A program made the position numbers and the translations under genes. A stretch of 36,523 bases of DNA. It comes from a virus. The stretch covers positions 1-36,523 of IMG/VR virus record IMGVR_UViG_3300006332_000010, one strand, 5' to 3'. Position 1 is the stretch's first letter; each line of letters starts with the position of its first letter. Of the stretch, positions 18,406 through 25,677 are shown one piece after another. Under the pieces are notes generated by a model. The model made no database searches. It was not told the DNA's origin and worked only from the letters and a program-made list of their open reading frames with translations.

Positions 18406-18831
18406 ATGGCTTTATCAAGTGTATCAGCAGGTAACGAAGTACAAGCTGCTAACATAAATCAGTTCAAAGAACACTTAGAAGGTGGGGCTGGTAAGACTGT
18501 TACCTATCTTCTACGAACAACAAGCGGTGCTGACTTCACAGTTATACTTGGCGGTAATGGTACAAGTAGAAAGCTCACAGTTAAAGATTCAGACAACAGT
18601 GAGGTATTCAAGATTGATGCTGACGGTAATGTAACAGTAGGTGGAAGCCTAACTGTAGGTACATTGACTGCACCTGGAGCATCTAGCCCTTCACAAACAG
18701 GAGCAGGGCAGATGGTATATAACACCAGCAGCAACAAGCTAACAGTTGGTAACGGTAGTGGTAGAGATGTTGTATCTACTGGAACACAACTTAGTGTAAT
18801 TGGTATGGCAGTAATGCAGAGATTTAGATAG
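18406..18831 (+). CDS. Short tail fibre protein
   Basis: This 141-aa protein has features of fibre shafts: SGADFTVILGGNG, a FKIDADGNVTVGGSLTVG repeat-like strand pattern, and QMVYNTSSNKLTVGNGSG, common in trimeric phage fibre regions. The N-terminus (about 1-40, VQAANINQFKEHLEG) may attach to the tail. It precedes the larger fibre gene. Confidence 0.6.
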   Translation: MALSSVSAGNEVQAANINQFKEHLEGGAGKTVTYLLRTTSGADFTVILGGNGTSRKLTVKDSDNSEVFKIDADGNVTVGGSLTVGTLTAPGASSPSQTGAGQMVYNTSSNKLTVGNGSGRDVVSTGTQLSVIGMAVMQRFR

Positions 18832-18840
18832 GAATAACAC

Positions 18841-19692
18841 ATGAGTAACATATTCAATCCATCAGCTGGCGGTACTACTACTGTAACTGACTTAAGTGGA
18901 AATAACTGGAAGGCACTCTATACAAATGGGTCAGGAACCGTCACTGAGTTAGCCTTGGGGGCCGATGGCACTACATTAGTAGGTAACGGCACTAGCTCAG
19001 CTCCTACATTTGGTAACCTGACTGACCTTAAAGGCGGTAACGACAAGGTACTTTTCACTAATAGCTCAGGGGTATTAACTGAGCTTGCAATTGGGGCCAG
19101 CGGTACATACTTAAAGAGTGCAGGTACTACGTCTAATCCTACTTGGGCTGCTGCTGGTGGTAACTGGGCACAAATTGCTACAGGTACGCAGTCATCAGGA
19201 ACCACTACTGTAATGAACCTTACCTCGCTATCTAATTATAGATCAGTACGTGGCTTCTTTACCTATCCAGAACCCGCAAGCGGAAACTCAGCAATGAACT
19301 GGAGAGTCAATGGACTTACAGGAAACTACTATAGAAACATGCACCAGAAATGGACAGGTACTACTACAGGACATTCTGGCATCTGGACTGGTACATCTGG
19401 AAGTACGTCTTGGAACGGTGAAAATGCCTTTGTGCAATTTCAAATTGACTTTCTTGCTCAAGGATATCAAACGACGAATAGAGCTGTGATCGTTGGGAAC
19501 TTTTTTGTTTTCTCATATTGGGATCAATCAGGTGCAGCAAACGGTTCTTGGGATCAAACACATTGGATGTATAACGAACCCCTTACATCGGATACTGGCA
19601 TCACAGCACTGAATATCTATATGGGTGCATCAACGGCTCAAGTTGCTTCAGGGTATCCCAGTTATTACGTAGAAGGCTATACCGCCAGTTAG
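18841..19692 (+). CDS. Tail fibre protein with repeated shaft and C-terminal head domain
   Basis: This 283-aa protein has two clear tandem repeats of about 34 residues (about 25-58 and 68-101), each running from a Leu-Tyr/Phe-Thr-Asn start through TELALGADGT or TELAIGASGT to SAPTF or NPTW. The same motif occurs in many phage fibres. The C-terminal half (about 110-283) is Trp/Tyr/Gly-rich and beta-rich, likely the trimeric receptor-binding head. It is followed by the tail assembly chaperone-like gene, as is usual for fibres. Confidence 0.75.
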   Translation: MSNIFNPSAGGTTTVTDLSGNNWKALYTNGSGTVTELALGADGTTLVGNGTSSAPTFGNLTDLKGGNDKVLFTNSSGVLTELAIGASGTYLKSAGTTSNPTWAAAGGNWAQIATGTQSSGTTTVMNLTSLSNYRSVRGFFTYPEPASGNSAMNWRVNGLTGNYYRNMHQKWTGTTTGHSGIWTGTSGSTSWNGENAFVQFQIDFLAQGYQTTNRAVIVGNFFVFSYWDQSGAANGSWDQTHWMYNEPLTSDTGITALNIYMGASTAQVASGYPSYYVEGYTAS

Positions 19693-19701
19693 GAAGAATA
19701 T

Positions 19702-20049
19702 ATGGCTATTAAATACCGAGAACATATAGACGCAGATGGTGTACATCGTGAATGGACTGATGAAAATGGAGTAGTCCATCGAGAATTGATGACTCAAAGT
19801 GCAGAATTTATTGAATCACATCAATTTACATGGGAGCAATTAGGGTTAAGAGAACAACGTAATGCGTATCTTACTGCTACAGACTGGACTCTTTTACCTG
19901 ACAGTCCGTTGACAAGTGATCAGCAAAGCGAAGCAACTCAATACAGACAGATGCTACGTGACTTTCCTGAAAACTATACAGATGTTTTTGAAGCAAAAGA
20001 TGCAATTAATAATCTAAGACCTGAAAACACACTAAGTTTTCTAAAGTAA
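19702..20049 (+). CDS. Tail fibre assembly chaperone-like protein
   Basis: This 115-aa protein shows the signature of the phage tail assembly chaperone family (Phage_tail_APC type): REQRNAYLTATDWTLLPDSP followed by a Q...YRQMLRDFP stretch (about 50-90). It helps fold or attach fibres and lies right after the fibre gene. The N-terminal HREWTDENGVVHRELM looks like a short beta hairpin. Start ATG follows AGGAAG with good spacing. Confidence 0.75.
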   Translation: MAIKYREHIDADGVHREWTDENGVVHRELMTQSAEFIESHQFTWEQLGLREQRNAYLTATDWTLLPDSPLTSDQQSEATQYRQMLRDFPENYTDVFEAKDAINNLRPENTLSFLK

Positions 20050-20064
20050 AGATAGGAGTCAGAG

Positions 20065-20442
20065 ATGGCTGCACAAGATACATTTGAAATTATGAAACTC
20101 TCTGGCTCTACAGATGGCAGAGGGATTAGCGTTACTGCTACTTCCAGTGCGGGTACAACAATTCACACTGGTAGCTCAACAGCAGCACACTATGACACGA
20201 TAAACTTATATGCTACTAACATTGATACATCAGCTATCAAGTTGACTATCGAATGGGGTGGCACAACAGCAGCAGGTGATCATATCGAAGTAACAATACC
20301 ACCTGAATCTGGACTAGTGAAGGTAGTTGAAGGTGGACTTATCAAAGGTAATTCATCTACAGCTCTAATAGTAAAAGCCTTTGCTGGAACAACAGCTAAG
20401 ATAAACATCTTTGGCGATGTGATTCGAGCGAGTACTGCCTAA
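20065..20442 (+). CDS. Small beta-rich structural protein
   Basis: This 125-aa protein is Thr/Ser/Ala-rich with alternating strands, for example YDTINLYATNIDTSAIKLTI and HIEVTIPPESGLVKVVEGG. It resembles small virion beta-sandwich proteins found beside fibre genes. AGGAGTCAGAG precedes its ATG. It is coupled by TAATG to the first of three paralogous spike-like genes, so it may be their attachment or scaffold partner. Confidence 0.6.
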   Translation: MAAQDTFEIMKLSGSTDGRGISVTATSSAGTTIHTGSSTAAHYDTINLYATNIDTSAIKLTIEWGGTTAAGDHIEVTIPPESGLVKVVEGGLIKGNSSTALIVKAFAGTTAKINIFGDVIRASTA

Positions 20443-21086
20443 TGGCTAGACTTAAAGCAGATATGCGTAACCCTATGGTTACTCAATCTCTTTCCAATGC
20501 TTCTAATGTGGGTAATGGATGGGAGGGCTGGGAGCTTATTGCCAAAACAACTTTAACTTCTGATACTGCTGTAATTACATTCTCTGCCATAGGAAGTTTC
20601 GAGGCTACACCGAATGAAAATATATATACTCACATGAGAATCTTTGGGTATTTTAAAAACGACAGCACTGAGTCTGATATTTTATTTGAGTGGGATAGTG
20701 AAGCTACTACATCTGATTATCTTTCATGGGCAATAGATACTGTTACACATAACTCTGGTACTGGAGCTGGTTTTTGGAGTGGTACGTATACTACTTCATT
20801 AGCAGGGCATAGAGTAGGACATTTGTATAGTAGCGATAGTTGTTTAATAGATGTCATTCACTCTGGTGTACATGGGTCTACTTCTGATTTTCACGGAAAT
20901 ATGTTTGCTGGGTATGCAAGTGTTAATAATGATAATACTTTATATGCTCAATGGGGTGCTGGTAAGTTTCACAATGGCGGAGCAGCAACGAAGTATGATG
21001 ATCTAAAAATCAAAGCTACTGGTGGAAGTTTCGCAGTAGGCACTACAGTTGCCATTCTTGGTAATAGGTATGGGTATGGTGACTAA
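20442..21086 (+). CDS. Spike-like protein, paralogue 1 of 3
   Basis: This 214-aa beta-rich protein has an N-terminal WELIAKTTLTSDTAVITFS start, a THMRIFGYFKNDS strand pair and a C-terminus ending VAILGNRYGYGD. The same order (EL-I/L-hydrophobic strand, aromatic strand pair, C-terminal LWG or LGN end) recurs in the next two genes, so the three probably arose by duplication. It is TAATG-coupled on both sides. A receptor-binding or capsid/tail spike jelly roll is inferred. Confidence 0.6.
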   Translation: MARLKADMRNPMVTQSLSNASNVGNGWEGWELIAKTTLTSDTAVITFSAIGSFEATPNENIYTHMRIFGYFKNDSTESDILFEWDSEATTSDYLSWAIDTVTHNSGTGAGFWSGTYTTSLAGHRVGHLYSSDSCLIDVIHSGVHGSTSDFHGNMFAGYASVNNDNTLYAQWGAGKFHNGGAATKYDDLKIKATGGSFAVGTTVAILGNRYGYGD

Positions 21087-21637
21087 TGGGTTACTCACAG
21101 CTAGGTGCAATCTCTGGGCCTTTATCCCATAAAGTATCTGGCTTTGAACTTATTAGTGCAGTACGTGTAGATTCTGGAACACCAAATAAACCTTCTGAAA
21201 TTGTAGTAAATGTAGCAGACTATACTTTTGTTTACTGTCAGTGGTATATACAAAATGGTGATGGTTCTACGGTTCAAATGGAAGTATCACTGAACACTAC
21301 TGGAACTGATAGTAATCATTCTTATACTCACATGTATGGTATTGGAGATAGTGCTAAAGCAACTGGCTCTGGTAACACACTTCAATTAATACAAGGAACA
21401 TTACCTACAGATGGATGGGGTGCTACAGGTTATTTCTTATATGCAAAACCTTTAGGTACAAGTGAAGGTCATCTGATTGGATTTTCTGGTGGTGACTATG
21501 GGGATGCTGACGACTATATGAAACCTACTTTAGTAGCTGGAATGTTTGATCATCTTACACAGCCAATGACAGTAGTACGGTTTGCAAATGCAGATGACTT
21601 CGATAACTTCAGTGCACAGTTATGGGGGGTACGCTAA
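21086..21637 (+). CDS. Spike-like protein, paralogue 2 of 3
   Basis: This 183-aa beta-rich protein carries FELISAVRVDS at its N-terminus (aligns with WELIAKTTL of the previous gene), YTFVYCQWYIQNGDG in the middle and FSAQLWGVR at the end. It is TAATG-coupled to both neighbours. Divergence from its paralogues is high, as expected for host-contact proteins. Confidence 0.6.
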   Translation: MGYSQLGAISGPLSHKVSGFELISAVRVDSGTPNKPSEIVVNVADYTFVYCQWYIQNGDGSTVQMEVSLNTTGTDSNHSYTHMYGIGDSAKATGSGNTLQLIQGTLPTDGWGATGYFLYAKPLGTSEGHLIGFSGGDYGDADDYMKPTLVAGMFDHLTQPMTVVRFANADDFDNFSAQLWGVR

Positions 21638-22182
21638 TGATTAGTGGAAACATGCGTGTACTTGCAAGGGCTTCTACTACTGCATCATCTGTAAACTTTA
21701 ATTCATCTAACATGAATGGCTGTACTATTTTCTGTATTCAATATACTTATTACGCAGGTGGATCTATAACTGGTGATCAGAATATGCAAGTCACACTAAA
21801 TGCTGATGCTTCTAATTACAAACAGGGTATACATATTTTTGATTACGACGCTCAAAGTGGTGTAGTAGGGGCATCTTCTACTAACTTATGGTGGAATGTC
21901 GATGAATCCTCTTCATCTTATTTATTTGGAGGTACTGGTAAGCCTATCGCATCTGATGGTGCAAGTGGTGAGCTATGGGTAAAAAGTAATATGCGAGATT
22001 CTTCATACGCTATGATGTATGACCGTAATGTTTGCTGGACTGACAACAATGATCTAGCGGCAAACTCTTCAACAATAGCATGGTCAGGTAGTAGCGGTGG
22101 TAATCAAATTACATCTATACTGTTTACACCATCTTCAGGGGTTATAGTTATGAACGCAGTGTTATGGGGAGGAGCAGACTAA
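21637..22182 (+). CDS. Spike-like protein, paralogue 3 of 3
   Basis: This 181-aa protein begins ISGNMRVLARASTTASS, aligning with the N-termini of the two preceding genes, then has TIFCIQYTYYAGG and ends MNAVLWGGAD. The start is the ATG in TAATG at 21637 rather than an in-frame ATG 15 nt earlier. It is the last of the tandem paralogues. The next gene is again TAATG-coupled. Confidence 0.6.
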   Translation: MISGNMRVLARASTTASSVNFNSSNMNGCTIFCIQYTYYAGGSITGDQNMQVTLNADASNYKQGIHIFDYDAQSGVVGASSTNLWWNVDESSSSYLFGGTGKPIASDGASGELWVKSNMRDSSYAMMYDRNVCWTDNNDLAANSSTIAWSGSSGGNQITSILFTPSSGVIVMNAVLWGGAD

Positions 22183-22616
22183 TGGGCGATATCGTACGTT
22201 GGGATCAAAGCGGTGGCTGGGAGCAGATGGATGGTGCACAAGGACTCACTCGCCCTTCTAAATGGTTCGATGCTCAACGAGCATTTCAATATAACAACTA
22301 CCAAGTAGAACAATACGGCAGTCAAATTATTAACACTACTCAATTTATTTCACAGAAACGTGCAGAGATTGGTGGCTTACGTGCAGGTATAGAAGCTAAA
22401 GACTTCACTGAAGCAGATGTAGCTGATGATATTGTTAGGTTGAATGATAGTATAAAAGTTTTACAGGATAATCTTGAACAACAAAAGAAAGATTTGAAAC
22501 AGTGTGAAGATGATGTTCCATTATTGGAAGCAGCATTACAAGAAGCAACAGACGAATATGAAAAAGTTAAAGGAGATGAAGATGCACTTAAAACTTGGAT
22601 TGAGGATAACCAATAG
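22182..22616 (+). CDS. Coiled-coil hypothetical protein
   Basis: This 144-aa protein has an N-terminal globular stretch (VRWDQSGGWEQMDGAQG, about 1-40) then a long charged helix (about 60-135) rich in Lys, Glu, Asp and Leu with heptad spacing. Start is the ATG in TAATG at 22182. It lies between spike genes and lysis genes and could be a trimeric stalk or adaptor. No family recognised. Confidence 0.6.
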   Translation: MGDIVRWDQSGGWEQMDGAQGLTRPSKWFDAQRAFQYNNYQVEQYGSQIINTTQFISQKRAEIGGLRAGIEAKDFTEADVADDIVRLNDSIKVLQDNLEQQKKDLKQCEDDVPLLEAALQEATDEYEKVKGDEDALKTWIEDNQ

Positions 22617-22636
22617 ACGCTTCAACTGTCCTTGCG

Positions 22637-22789
22637 ATGGCTGTTGTGATACTTGTACTTGTTGAATGGAAGGTAGACCATGTCCGATCCCATTCTCACA
22701 GACATAGATCGACGTTTAGAAAGAATAGAGAACGGCATCTTCGGCAATGGTCGCGAAGGATTAATTCAAGCCGTAGCACGTTTAGATGA
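22637..22789 (+). CDS. Possible overlapping small membrane protein
   Basis: A 50-codon frame starts MAVVILVLVEW, a short hydrophobic segment, then a strongly basic His/Arg-rich tail. It overlaps the XhlA-like gene in another frame. The frame is open back to 22610. An ATA at 22613, 7 nt after GAGG, would give a longer N-terminus (IDASTVLA) and a better ribosome-binding site, but ATA starts are very rare. Location among lysis genes makes a holin-pathway role possible. Weak evidence. Confidence 0.3.
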   Translation: MAVVILVLVEWKVDHVRSHSHRHRSTFRKNRERHLRQWSRRINSSRSTFR

Positions 22790-22916
22790 AAGAGTCGCAG
22801 ACTCTGAAGAACACATTGAACAGATTGAAAAATCTCACAGCACATGGGCAGGTAGATTGTACTCAATGGCACTTACAGCAGGGATGTTAGTATATGGTTT
22901 TTGGGATCAAAGATAA
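22680..22916 (+). CDS. XhlA-like membrane-associated lysis protein
   Basis: This 78-aa protein has an N-terminal coiled-coil segment (DIDRRLERIENGIFG ... RLDERVADSEEHIEQIEKS) and one C-terminal hydrophobic helix (LYSMALTAGMLVYGFW). This matches the layout of XhlA-type proteins that work with a holin and endolysin. GAAGG lies just before ATG 22680. It directly precedes the amidase gene. It could alternatively be a holin itself. Confidence 0.6.
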   Translation: MSDPILTDIDRRLERIENGIFGNGREGLIQAVARLDERVADSEEHIEQIEKSHSTWAGRLYSMALTAGMLVYGFWDQR

Positions 22917-22925
22917 GGATTCGAC

Positions 22926-23591
22926 ATGGCAGCAACTAATTGGATGCCTGATTGTAGACGTGTTCCTACTGGGGCTTATGGTGGCTACGGTAGCATTGAA
23001 GCTGACACGGTGGTGTGTCATAGCATTGAAGGCTGGCGTACAACTATGGATGAGTGGGCGAGCGAAAAAGAAGTAGTCCACCAAGCTAGTTATCACTTCG
23101 TAATAGACAAAGATGGAACTATTACCCAGTACGTACCAGTAAACCAAGCAGCGTGGCACGCAGGGCGTGTAGACGCTACGACAAACCCTTCTGTTGGTGT
23201 ACCTTGGACTGGCTATCGTGGAGTCAATCCTAATTCACATACTATAGGCATTGGTGCTGAAGGATTTAGTGGTAAGAATTGGACACTGGCACAACACAAT
23301 AGCTGTATAGCAATACTCAAGTGGCTTACTGAACAGCACAATATAATTATCCATGAAGAAAATCTAATAGGGCACTGTGATATTAGCCCTATGACACGAC
23401 CTGATGATCCTGGTGATAATTGGGATAAAGAACTTTTACTTGGTGCAGCAAAAGAAAAAGTTGTACCTGAACCTATAAAGAAAGGAGATCTTGCAGCTTG
23501 GACTAATGCCTGGTTGAGCAGTCCATCAACCCCAATCCGCTATGAAGGCGGATATGAAATACATCAAATACAAATTCCGAGGAGAAAGTAA
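22926..23591 (+). CDS. Endolysin: N-acetylmuramoyl-L-alanine amidase (Amidase_2 type)
   Basis: This 221-aa enzyme should cut the amide bond between muramic acid and the stem peptide of peptidoglycan at lysis. The Amidase_2 fold is visible: H32 (VVCHSIEG), SYHFVID near 55-61, AWHAG at 76-80, a GIGAEGF strand at 108-114, H150 (LIGHCDI) and D161 in RPDDPGDNWD. H32, H150 and D161 fit the zinc ligands. No signal peptide or separate wall-binding domain is seen, so release needs a holin. AAGGA precedes its ATG, and TAATG links it to the next gene. Confidence 0.9.
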   Translation: MAATNWMPDCRRVPTGAYGGYGSIEADTVVCHSIEGWRTTMDEWASEKEVVHQASYHFVIDKDGTITQYVPVNQAAWHAGRVDATTNPSVGVPWTGYRGVNPNSHTIGIGAEGFSGKNWTLAQHNSCIAILKWLTEQHNIIIHEENLIGHCDISPMTRPDDPGDNWDKELLLGAAKEKVVPEPIKKGDLAAWTNAWLSSPSTPIRYEGGYEIHQIQIPRRK

Positions 23592-23776
23592 TGCCACGAA
23601 CGTTGCATAAAGGTTTGCGTGATTTAATAATAATTGCAGTATCTGCTGCTCTAATATCTTTAGCTGAAAATGCAGGTGACTTTGGTATACCTGCAGCATC
23701 TGCACCTATTGTTAGTGCTGGTGCATTAGCTATCTACAGGATGATTAGAGACAAGGCAAACAACAGTGGATCTTGA
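23591..23776 (+). CDS. Putative holin
   Basis: This 61-aa protein has two hydrophobic segments (about 11-24, DLIIIAVSAALISLA; about 33-50, IPAASAPIVSAGALAIY) with a charged N-terminus and a basic C-terminus (RMIRDKANNSG). This matches small phage holins. It starts at the ATG overlapping the amidase stop, with GAGGAGAAAG just upstream. It would form the membrane hole that lets the amidase reach the cell wall. Confidence 0.65.
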   Translation: MPRTLHKGLRDLIIIAVSAALISLAENAGDFGIPAASAPIVSAGALAIYRMIRDKANNSGS

Positions 23777-24098
23777 GGCATTAGACGATAAATTAGCAAC
23801 AGCACAACGACTACTCTACGCAGCAGAAACACGTGGAGCAAACGATCAATTCCCAGAGTTTAAAGTAGTACGAGAATTACTGATGCCTGTACGTTTACAG
23901 ATGCACCAGGATACAGTAGCTGCTATGAGTGCAGTATCAGAAAAACCTGTGGTATCATCTAAATTAGACATAATCAACCAAGCTGTACAGCAGGGGTACA
24001 CTGGGGAATTTTGTGATCAATGTTTTGGTGTGAGAATGATAAAGACAGGTACTTGCAGCACATGTCAGGAATGTGGGGTAACGACAGGCTGTAGTTAA
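23766..24098 (+). CDS. Free-standing zinc-ribbon protein resembling the class II RNR C-terminal tail
   Basis: This 110-aa protein starts at GTG 23766 inside the holin 3' end. The N-terminal 75 residues are helical. The C-terminus (81-110) has C83-x2-C86-x10-C97-x2-C100-x2-C103-x5-C109-S, ending in TCSTCQECGVTTGCS. This spacing and the GTC..C..CG..GCS wording match the C-terminal tail of adenosylcobalamin-dependent ribonucleotide reductase (NrdJ), but no catalytic NrdJ domain is present. It may bind zinc, work as a redox tail for a host enzyme, or reuse the ribbon for protein contacts. Function is unproven. Confidence 0.6.
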   Translation: MDLEALDDKLATAQRLLYAAETRGANDQFPEFKVVRELLMPVRLQMHQDTVAAMSAVSEKPVVSSKLDIINQAVQQGYTGEFCDQCFGVRMIKTGTCSTCQECGVTTGCS

Positions 24099-24119
24099 TA
24101 TAGAGATGAGGCCCCCCAA

Positions 24120-25004
24120 ATGGAATTGTCGTCAGTTGAGCATCTAACCAACAAGCCTTTGCCATGGAAAGAGACTCTTGTTATCCCTATTGGCGATATA
24201 CAGCTCCAGCAACAGCGAGATGTAGTTGATCTTGATAGACTCAAAGAAGTTATAGCATACGGAGTAAAGAATAATGCGTGGTATATTGGGATGGGTGACT
24301 TCATCGATATGGAATCACCGTCGAATCGTAAGAAACTTAGGGAGTCTGGTTTTTACGATAGTGTTGTTGATGCGATTGATGCGAAAGCCGAAGAACTCGA
24401 AGAAGAAATCCAGAAAATCCTAAAGCCTACTGTGGGTAGATGGCTTGGTTTACTAGAAGGACACCACTACCACGTACATCAAGACGGTACTACAAGTGAC
24501 CAAAGGTTTGCATCGTTTCTCAAGGCTCCGTTCTTGGGTACTTGTGCCTATATCAACCTTACATTCAAACCAAACAATAAATCTCACGGAAGGCCTAAAG
24601 TTCTCATATGGGCACATCATGGTCGAAGTGGGGGTAAACTACTATCCAGTCCATTGAACCAGCTAGAGCACGTTGTGAGAGGCTTTGACGCTGATATCTA
24701 CTTACTAGGTCATCATCATAAAGCAGTAGCAGGTAAACTTGCACGTATGTATGCACAGTTCAACACTACAGTTGGCTATCTCAAGAACAAAGAAATGATT
24801 ATTGCATGTACTGGTTCGTTCCTGAAGGGATTCATGGAGGGTGTAAAGAGAGATGGCAGGCCAGGTGGATTATACCCTGAAGCTGCAATGATGAACCCAT
24901 TAGCTCTTGGTGTTATCAAACTATGGATACGCCCAACGTATAAGAAATTGCTAGGTCAAGAGCGAGGCGGTGTGCCTACTATTGAGATGAATGTTGAGGT
25001 ATAA
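24120..25004 (+). CDS. Calcineurin-like metallophosphoesterase
   Basis: This 294-aa enzyme has the metal-binding blocks of the calcineurin-like superfamily in order: IGDIQ (D26), GMGDFID (D60, D63), LEGHHYH (about 112-118, where GHH replaces the usual GNH), WAHHG (H166, H167) and LLGHHHK (GHxH type, 197-200). Such phage enzymes act on phosphodiesters or phosphomonoesters; the substrate is not evident. It is the last large gene of the plus-strand block. The GHH variant in place of Asn is unusual. Confidence 0.85.
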   Translation: MELSSVEHLTNKPLPWKETLVIPIGDIQLQQQRDVVDLDRLKEVIAYGVKNNAWYIGMGDFIDMESPSNRKKLRESGFYDSVVDAIDAKAEELEEEIQKILKPTVGRWLGLLEGHHYHVHQDGTTSDQRFASFLKAPFLGTCAYINLTFKPNNKSHGRPKVLIWAHHGRSGGKLLSSPLNQLEHVVRGFDADIYLLGHHHKAVAGKLARMYAQFNTTVGYLKNKEMIIACTGSFLKGFMEGVKRDGRPGGLYPEAAMMNPLALGVIKLWIRPTYKKLLGQERGGVPTIEMNVEV

Positions 25005-25022
25005 TGGAATTTAGGAGTTATT

Positions 25023-25070
25023 ATGCAAGGTAAGAAATCAAGGAAGCCGAGTAAGAAACGTGGCTACTAA
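25023..25070 (+). CDS. 15-aa basic peptide
   Basis: AGGAG 7 nt before ATG 25023 opens a 15-codon frame, MQGKKSRKPSKKRGY, which is mostly Lys and Arg. Its 3' end overlaps the next small gene by 11 bp. The good ribosome-binding site suggests it is translated, either for its own function or as a leader that couples to the next gene. Confidence 0.45.
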   Translation: MQGKKSRKPSKKRGY

Positions 25071-25239
25071 AAAGTCAATGAAAGTTGGAGGGGGTGGTCG
25101 TTTCTCCAAACTAGCAGGACAACTCAAGCGTAAAGGCGTGCGAGATCCTAAAGCTCTAGCTGCTAGTATTGGTCGCAAGAAGTATGGTAAGGCTAAGTTT
25201 CAAAAGATGGCTGCTGCTGGGAAACGCAGAAAGAAATAG
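25060..25239 (+). CDS. Small basic protein of a common phage family
   Basis: This 59-aa protein starts at GTG 25060 (ATG 25078 is the alternative). It is very basic, with GGRFSKLAGQLKRKGVRDP in the first half and ALAASIGRKKYGKAKFQKMA in the second. Similar short proteins with the IGRKKYGK..FQKMAA ending recur in aquatic phages and have no assigned role; nucleic acid binding is likely. It is the last gene of the rightward block. Its stop ends at 25239, directly abutting the stop of the convergent resolvase gene. Confidence 0.65.
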   Translation: MATKKSMKVGGGGRFSKLAGQLKRKGVRDPKALAASIGRKKYGKAKFQKMAAAGKRRKK

Positions 25240-25677
25240 TTATCCGTCAATGACATAGCCATATTCGGCTATAAGAACAGCTTCTGCTATACCGTCATCT
25301 GATATTTTAGTAATCTCGCTATCCAAAGATGGATAATGTTCAAGGGCTAGATCAATAGATTCTTGCTTGTTCTTAGACAAGCCGTAGTATTTCTTCCATT
25401 CTTGTGGTCGAACAGTGTGCGTTTCTAATTCCAAAGCTGCACCTATACCCTCAAACAAACCCATACACCTCACTAGAGATGCAGGTCTGGTTACTTTTTC
25501 TATAACTAATACATCAGGTAACAGGTCAAAAATGATGTCCATTATTGACGGCAAGTCATAGCCGTGTCTACCTGTACCATCCATAGGCATACGGAATACT
25601 ATAGGGGATGTGTCTTTGTCGTGGTGTACAAATGCCATTCCACCGTACACACCAGGATCAACCCCTAATATCATCAT
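25240..25677 (-). CDS. RuvC-like Holliday-junction resolvase
   Basis: This 145-aa RNase H-fold nuclease should resolve branched DNA before packaging. Catalytic acids are visible in family order: D7 in GVDPG, E60 in VLVIEKV, and D127/D128 with E132 in DDGIAEAVLIAEYG. The stretch RPQEWKKYYGLSKNKQES is typical for the phage branch of the family. It is ATGA-coupled to the upstream transglycosylase gene. It is the last gene of the leftward block. Confidence 0.85.
   Translation of the reverse strand: MMILGVDPGVYGGMAFVHHDKDTSPIVFRMPMDGTGRHGYDLPSIMDIIFDLLPDVLVIEKVTRPASLVRCMGLFEGIGAALELETHTVRPQEWKKYYGLSKNKQESIDLALEHYPSLDSEITKISDDGIAEAVLIAEYGYVIDG

Noticed and set aside
25004-25260. Terminator at the convergent junction
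   Set aside because: No stem-loop with T-tract was found on either strand around 25239/25240.
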